A stretch of 11,783 nucleotides of DNA. Origin: Burkholderiales bacterium (lineage in GTDB: Bacteria > Pseudomonadota > Gammaproteobacteria > Burkholderiales > Casimicrobiaceae). Made by a program: the position numbers and the translations under genes. The DNA lies in assembly GCA_025354075.1 (NCBI GenBank), contig JANXNO010000188.1, forward strand, positions 1 through 11,783. Direction: 5' to 3'. The notes under the pieces were generated by a model, which was given only the letters and a program-made list of their open reading frames with translations, did no database searches and had not been told where the DNA came from. Of the stretch, positions 8,395 to 11,783 are shown in pieces. Numbering within the stretch: the stretch's first letter is position 1; each line of letters begins with the position of its first letter.

Positions 8395-8419
8395 AAAAAA
8401 GGGGCGACATGCGCCCCTT
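8395..8419 (-). terminator. Intrinsic terminator between tauA and tauB
   Basis: AAGGGGCG (8399-8406) and CGCCCCTT (8412-8419) form a perfect 8-bp GC-rich stem with a 5-base loop. On the minus strand the stem is followed by a run of T from the A tract at 8395-8400. It lies about 20 bases after the tauA stop. Partial read-through would give much binding protein and less ATPase and permease, a usual stoichiometry for such importers. Confidence 0.85.
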
Positions 8420-8438
8420 GATCTTGATGCAACCCGAA

Positions 8439-9437
8439 TTACTTTGCCGCATCCGCTGCGTAGCTTGCATTCACTACGGTCGAATAATCAGCGAGTGTTT
8501 TCTCAATCTGTTTTTGCGACAGCTGAAACTCGGCGGTCGCTGCGAGGGCCTTGGCGGCGATGCTTGCTTTTCCACCGCCAAGCCAGGTTGCCGCCTGATC
8601 TTTGGCAGTGGGAAATTTGTACAAGCCAACGGCTGCCAGCACGTCCTCAGGTTTTGATCCAGACCATTTAGCAATGGCTTTGACCTCTGGACCGTCTGTC
8701 TTCCACGTCTTACCCGTAGCGGCATACTTCGCATCCGCATCAGCAATGATTTTGACGAATTTCACCATGAAGTCGCGATTCGCTTTGGCCCAGTCTTTGT
8801 TGGCGACGTAGCCGTCGAATGTCGCCTTGCCGGTAGCGGCGGTGATCTGACCGGAGGTGATGACGATGTTGCCGTCCTTCTTTGCGTCAGCCAGCACCGG
8901 ATCCCAGATGAACGTCGCATCGATGTCGCCACGCTGCCAGGCCGCGCGCACCTCAGGCGGTCGCATGTTGAGAATCTTGACATCGGCCGCGTTGATTTTG
9001 GCCTGATCCAGCGCAACCATCATGTGAAAGTGGGTGGTCGAGTTAAACGGCATCGCAACTCGCTTGCCTTTGAGATCCGCCACTTTGGTAATGCCCGAGC
9101 TCTTCTTCGCGACCAGCGCCTCGGCGTCACCGATATCGTCGATGATCCAGAATAGTTCCAGCGGCTCACCACGCGATACAGCAGCGGAAATACCAGCCGA
9201 ACCAACCTCGCCAACCTGCACCGCGCCCGATGCCATCGCTTTGATTACTTCGCCACCACCGCCGAACTGCTTCCAATTGATTTTGTAGCCTGTTGCGGCT
9301 TCAAGCGCCTTGGCTTCCTGCGCCATGCGGTAGGGCACCACCATGTCCTGATAGCCGATGGTCACTTCTTTTGCCTGCGCAAAAGCGGTCATTGATACGA
9401 GTGATGTAATCGCGCCCGTCAGCATTACAAGTTTCAT
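8439..9437 (-). CDS. tauA: Taurine-type periplasmic substrate-binding protein
   Basis: This 332-residue exported protein captures taurine or a related sulfonate in the periplasm and delivers it to TauBC. Residues 1-22 are a Sec signal peptide with likely cleavage after AQA (Ala22). The mature part follows E. coli TauA: VTIGYQ near the start, FGGGGEVIKAMASGAVQVGEVG, GKRVAMPFNSTTHFHMM (NSTTH at 132-136) and AAWQRGDIDATFIWDP (about 165-180). The frame is open upstream to 9575, but the ATG at 9437 is chosen because the signal peptide starts there, an AAGGGA site precedes it, and the longer form would overlap the aminotransferase gene. The 134-base gap upstream holds a candidate promoter and a tandem direct repeat. 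The ligand could be another sulfonate or omega-amino acid; the sequence cannot settle this. Confidence 0.93.
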   Translation of the reverse strand: MKLVMLTGAITSLVSMTAFAQAKEVTIGYQDMVVPYRMAQEAKALEAATGYKINWKQFGGGGEVIKAMASGAVQVGEVGSAGISAAVSRGEPLELFWIIDDIGDAEALVAKKSSGITKVADLKGKRVAMPFNSTTHFHMMVALDQAKINAADVKILNMRPPEVRAAWQRGDIDATFIWDPVLADAKKDGNIVITSGQITAATGKATFDGYVANKDWAKANRDFMVKFVKIIADADAKYAATGKTWKTDGPEVKAIAKWSGSKPEDVLAAVGLYKFPTAKDQAATWLGGGKASIAAKALAATAEFQLSQKQIEKTLADYSTVVNASYAADAAK

Positions 9438-9487
9438 GGGTTTCCCTTTTTTGAGTGGTTCTTGTCGATCCAGCAATTTAGCGGAAG

Positions 9488-9508
9488 ACGTGATAACACG
9501 TGAGTAAC
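9488..9508. promoter_or_regulatory. Tandem direct repeat upstream of tauA, candidate operator
   Basis: ACGTGATAAC (9488-9497) is followed immediately by ACGTGAGTAAC (9498-9508): two head-to-tail copies, identical except for one inserted G, with a period of about one helical turn. It lies 51-71 bases upstream of the tauA start and just after the candidate transcription start near 9513. MocR-type regulators are known to bind direct repeats, and one is encoded nearby, so this is a candidate operator by inference. Confidence 0.45.
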
Positions 9509-9519
9509 TTTTCTTCCTA

Positions 9520-9548
9520 ACGATATTCCGGCAGTGCAAATTTCCCAA
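9520..9548 (-). promoter_or_regulatory. Candidate promoter of tauA
   Basis: On the minus strand TTGGGA (9543-9548) and TATCGT (9520-9525) each match the consensus at four of six bases, with 17 bases between them. Transcription would start near 9513, leaving a leader of about 76 bases. The match is modest. Confidence 0.3.
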
Positions 9549-9561
9549 TAGTGAAAATTGC
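9536..9561. repeat. Imperfect A/T-rich dyad between aminotransferase and tauA genes
   Basis: GCAAATTTC (9536-9544) and GAAAATTGC (9553-9561) are complementary at eight of nine positions around an 8-base spacer. The dyad covers the candidate -35 of tauA and begins 11 bases after the aminotransferase stop. There is no T tract, so an operator is as likely as a terminator. Confidence 0.35.
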
Positions 9562-9571
9562 ATGCCCGAGA

Positions 9572-10921
9572 TCACGCCTTCGACAACACGTCGCGCGTCA
9601 GCGTAACCATGTGGTCAACGTGTGATTTCTCGCTGATGAATGGCGGCGCGATGATCAGATTGTCGCCGGTGCTCTTGATGTTCACGCCAGCGTCGTAAAG
9701 CCGCTTTTGCATCTCATGCCCGCGGGTGCCCGGCGTGCCGTCAACAGCGAGTTCAACTGCCGCCATCATGCCAATCGCGCGAATGTCGACGACAACGGGC
9801 AAGTCCGACAACGAGAACACGGAGTCGATGAAATACGGGGCCATCTGCGCGGCACGATCAATGAGTTTTTCCTCGCGGAAAATTTTCATCATCGCGAGCC
9901 CGGCTGCAACGCAGGCCGGGTGCGCGCTGTAGGTGTAGCCGTGGAAAAATTCGATGCCCTTTGCGGGCCCCGCGTTGGTGATGGTTTCGTAAATGTCAGT
10001 ACGCGCCGCGACTGCACCGAGCGGCTGCGCGCCGTTGGTGATGGCCTTGGCCATGCACATCAAATCCGGCGTCACGCCGAAGGCTTGTGCGCCAAAGTTG
10101 GCACCCATGCGCCCCCAGCCGGTGATCACCTCATCGAACACCAGCAGGATGCCATGCTGATCGCAAATCGTACGCAGCTTGTCGAGATAACCCTTCGGTG
10201 GCGGCAAGCATCCGAATGAGCCCGCAGTCGGTTCGACGAACACCGCAGCGATATTCTCGCCGCCATACATCGTGCAATACCGCTGCAAGTCATCAGCCAG
10301 ATCAGCGCCCGTTTCTGGTTGGCCTTTGACAAATTTATTCTGTGGCAACGCCGTGTGCCGCATGTGATACACGCCGGGCAGGCCGACGCCGAACACCTTA
10401 CGGTTGTTGACCATGCCGGACAGTGCAACGCCGCCCATGTTCACGCCGTGATACGCACGTTCCCGGCTGATGAAAATTTGCCGATGACCTTGGCCACGCA
10501 CACGGTGATAGGCCAGCGCCATCTTCATCGCGGTGTCCACCGCCTCGGAGCCGGAACACAGGAAGAACAGGCGATCCAGCCCCTTCGGCGTGAACTCGGC
10601 CACCTCGCGCGCGAGCTGAAACCCCTTCGCGTGGCCGCGACCAAATGGCATCGTGTAATCGAGTGTTTTCAACTGCTGATACACCGCCTCTGCGATCTCC
10701 GGGCGGCAATGGCCAGCGGGCACGCAAAACAGGCCCGACGCTGCGTCGAGCACCTTGTGCCCATCGTCCGTCGACAGATACATACCTTCGCCCTTGACGA
10801 ACAGACGCGGCTCGGTTTTGAACTCCTTGTTCGGCGAGAACGGCATCCAGAAATTGTCGAGCGCGTGTGCGTCTTGAGCGTGTGTGACGGCGGTGGCTAA
10901 TTGCGGATCGGCGTGGCCCAT
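9572..10921 (-). CDS. Class III omega-amino acid:pyruvate aminotransferase (beta-alanine/taurine type)
   Basis: This 449-residue PLP enzyme should move the terminal amino group of an omega-amino acid onto pyruvate, giving alanine and an aldehyde (malonate semialdehyde from beta-alanine, sulfoacetaldehyde from taurine). Visible landmarks are the cofactor phosphate loop SGSEAVDTAMK (123-133), YHG with His158, FDEVITGWGR (262-271; Asp263 contacts the pyridine nitrogen), and MAKAITNG with the PLP-binding Lys292. It aligns throughout with Pseudomonas omega-amino acid:pyruvate aminotransferase as I remember it. The position of that enzyme's substrate-binding arginine near the C-terminus is Lys416 here. 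The ATG at 10921 has a strong AAGGAG site six bases upstream (10928-10933). It precedes tauABC on the same strand and diverges from a MocR-type regulator, which supports a taurine-like substrate; beta-alanine, GABA or another omega-amine remains possible. Confidence 0.9.
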   Translation of the reverse strand: MGHADPQLATAVTHAQDAHALDNFWMPFSPNKEFKTEPRLFVKGEGMYLSTDDGHKVLDAASGLFCVPAGHCRPEIAEAVYQQLKTLDYTMPFGRGHAKGFQLAREVAEFTPKGLDRLFFLCSGSEAVDTAMKMALAYHRVRGQGHRQIFISRERAYHGVNMGGVALSGMVNNRKVFGVGLPGVYHMRHTALPQNKFVKGQPETGADLADDLQRYCTMYGGENIAAVFVEPTAGSFGCLPPPKGYLDKLRTICDQHGILLVFDEVITGWGRMGANFGAQAFGVTPDLMCMAKAITNGAQPLGAVAARTDIYETITNAGPAKGIEFFHGYTYSAHPACVAAGLAMMKIFREEKLIDRAAQMAPYFIDSVFSLSDLPVVVDIRAIGMMAAVELAVDGTPGTRGHEMQKRLYDAGVNIKSTGDNLIIAPPFISEKSHVDHMVTLTRDVLSKA

Positions 10922-10995
10922 GACGGACTCCTTGTGTGCTGTGTTGAGACTAAGCGCAGCGTAGGCTCACGCGTGCTGCGACAATAGAGCCAGAT
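10922..10995. promoter_or_regulatory. Divergent control region between aminotransferase and regulator genes
   Basis: These 74 bases must carry both promoters and probably the regulator's site. I see an inverted repeat CGCAGC (10955-10960) / GCTGCG (10975-10980) and a direct repeat GTGCTGTG (10936-10943) / GTGCTGCG (10973-10980), whose starts are 37 bases apart. No strong -35/-10 pair is evident on either strand. Confidence 0.4.
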
Positions 10996-11783
10996 ATGCG
11001 ACAACGATTAGGCCAGTTGTGGCAAACCCGGTTTGCCCAGAGTGATCCCACCGAAACGCTGCAACAGCGCATCGCGGGCATGCTGCGCCGCGCCGTTTTG
11101 GAGCGCGCGATCCCGCTTGACGCACCGTTACCGTCCACGCGCGAGCTGGCAGCGGAATTGGGCGTAGCTCGTGCGACCGTTGCGCTCGCTTATGAGCGTC
11201 TGCAAATCGAAGGCGCGATTGAGTCACGTGAACGGCGCGGCTTTTTCGTCACCACGACGTTCGCCGCGCATCGTGCCGAATTTCATGAAAGCGACCAGTT
11301 ATCACTGCTGCCGCCGCCGGACTGGTCGCGGCATTTTCGTGAATTGGATGTGGGCTATCGACCGGTAAAAAACCCGGTCGACTGGTATCGCTATCGATAC
11401 CCGTTTGTGTATGGACAAATTGACCCGAAACTGTTTCCACTGGCCGACTGGCGCGACTGCTTCGAGCGCGCAATGAAGTTGGAGAGCGTGGAGGCGTGGA
11501 CGGTCGATCGCGGCGATCTTGATGATCGTGATTTGCTCGAGCAACTACGTACGCGCGTGCTGCCACGGCGCGGCGTGTGGGCGGTGGCGGACGAAATTCT
11601 CGTGACGGTCGGCGCGCAGCAAGCGCTTTACCTGATCGGCCAATTGCTCGGCGGTGCTGGACGCCGCGTTGCAGTTGAAGAGCCAAGCTATCCCGACGTT
11701 CGAGCCATTTTCACGATGACCGGCGCGACCGTTTCGTCCGTGCCGGTAGACGCCGAGGGCGTGAACGTGCAGCAAGTCGCTGC
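10996..11783 (+). CDS. MocR/TauR-like PLP-dependent transcriptional regulator (3' end outside window)
   Basis: The frame starts at ATG 10996 and runs open to the window edge, giving the first 262 residues of a protein whose family is usually about 450-500 long. Residues about 20-86 are a GntR-type winged helix: PSTRELAAELGVARATVALA followed by YERLQIEGAIESRERRGFFV. After a linker (about 87-130), residues from about 131 begin a class I aminotransferase-like fold; ILVTVGAQQALYLIGQLL (201-218) and VEEPSYPDVRAIF (227-239) are typical MocR signatures. The PLP-binding lysine would lie beyond the window. Such proteins sense PLP or amino compounds and usually control a divergent neighbour. Here the neighbours are an omega-aminotransferase and tauABC, which resembles TauR, the MocR regulator of taurine use, although other omega-amino substrates would fit. 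No clear ribosome site precedes the ATG, so an alternative start is possible. Confidence 0.9.
   Translation, partial: MRQRLGQLWQTRFAQSDPTETLQQRIAGMLRRAVLERAIPLDAPLPSTRELAAELGVARATVALAYERLQIEGAIESRERRGFFVTTTFAAHRAEFHESDQLSLLPPPDWSRHFRELDVGYRPVKNPVDWYRYRYPFVYGQIDPKLFPLADWRDCFERAMKLESVEAWTVDRGDLDDRDLLEQLRTRVLPRRGVWAVADEILVTVGAQQALYLIGQLLGGAGRRVAVEEPSYPDVRAIFTMTGATVSSVPVDAEGVNVQQVA

Noticed and set aside
9438..9575. Upstream extension of TauA to an ATG at 9575
   Set aside because: It adds 46 residues in front of a clear Sec signal peptide and would overlap the aminotransferase stop.

Overview
The window looks like an ordinary chromosomal segment of a beta-proteobacterium, probably Burkholderiales. 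The evidence is a moderately high GC content, a DUF4398/OmpA lipoprotein pair, Tau-type transport genes, a divergent MocR-type regulator, and protein sequences close to proteobacterial homologues. No rRNA, tRNA, insertion sequence, phage gene or CRISPR array is visible. The placement rests on sequence recognition only; no search was run.

Layout, left to right. Positions 1-154 hold no recognisable gene but contain a perfect terminator hairpin. Positions 155-1561 (minus strand) encode a full-length aspartate ammonia-lyase (aspA) frame, broken only by one TAG codon where the superfamily has a conserved glutamine. Positions 1787-3262 (minus) hold a two-gene envelope operon: a small DUF4398 lipoprotein, then a longer lipoprotein with a DUF4398-like head, a coiled coil and an OmpA peptidoglycan-binding tail. 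A 324-base gap with promoter-like and dyad structure separates this operon from a divergent cytosolic TPR-GGDEF diguanylate cyclase (3587-5209, plus). Next comes a fused HAD phosphatase/UbiA prenyltransferase (5281-6714, plus), preceded by a ten-codon leader ORF with a strong ribosome site.

The right half is a transport and catabolic cluster for taurine or a similar omega-amino compound. On the minus strand, in transcription order, it has a class III omega-amino acid:pyruvate aminotransferase (9572-10921), the periplasmic binding protein tauA (8439-9437), an intrinsic terminator, then tauB ATPase (7519-8310) and tauC permease (6711-7526). A MocR/TauR-like regulator starts divergently at 10996 and runs off the right edge. 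The likely logic is import by TauABC, deamination onto pyruvate by the aminotransferase, and control by the PLP-binding regulator. Neither a taurine dioxygenase nor a sulfoacetaldehyde acetyltransferase lies inside the window, so the substrate is inferred.

The points most worth a second look are the amber codon in aspA, a tandem 10/11-bp direct repeat in front of tauA that could be the regulator's operator, and the leader ORF with hairpin before the HAD-UbiA gene. I did not find evidence of a wholly new system.
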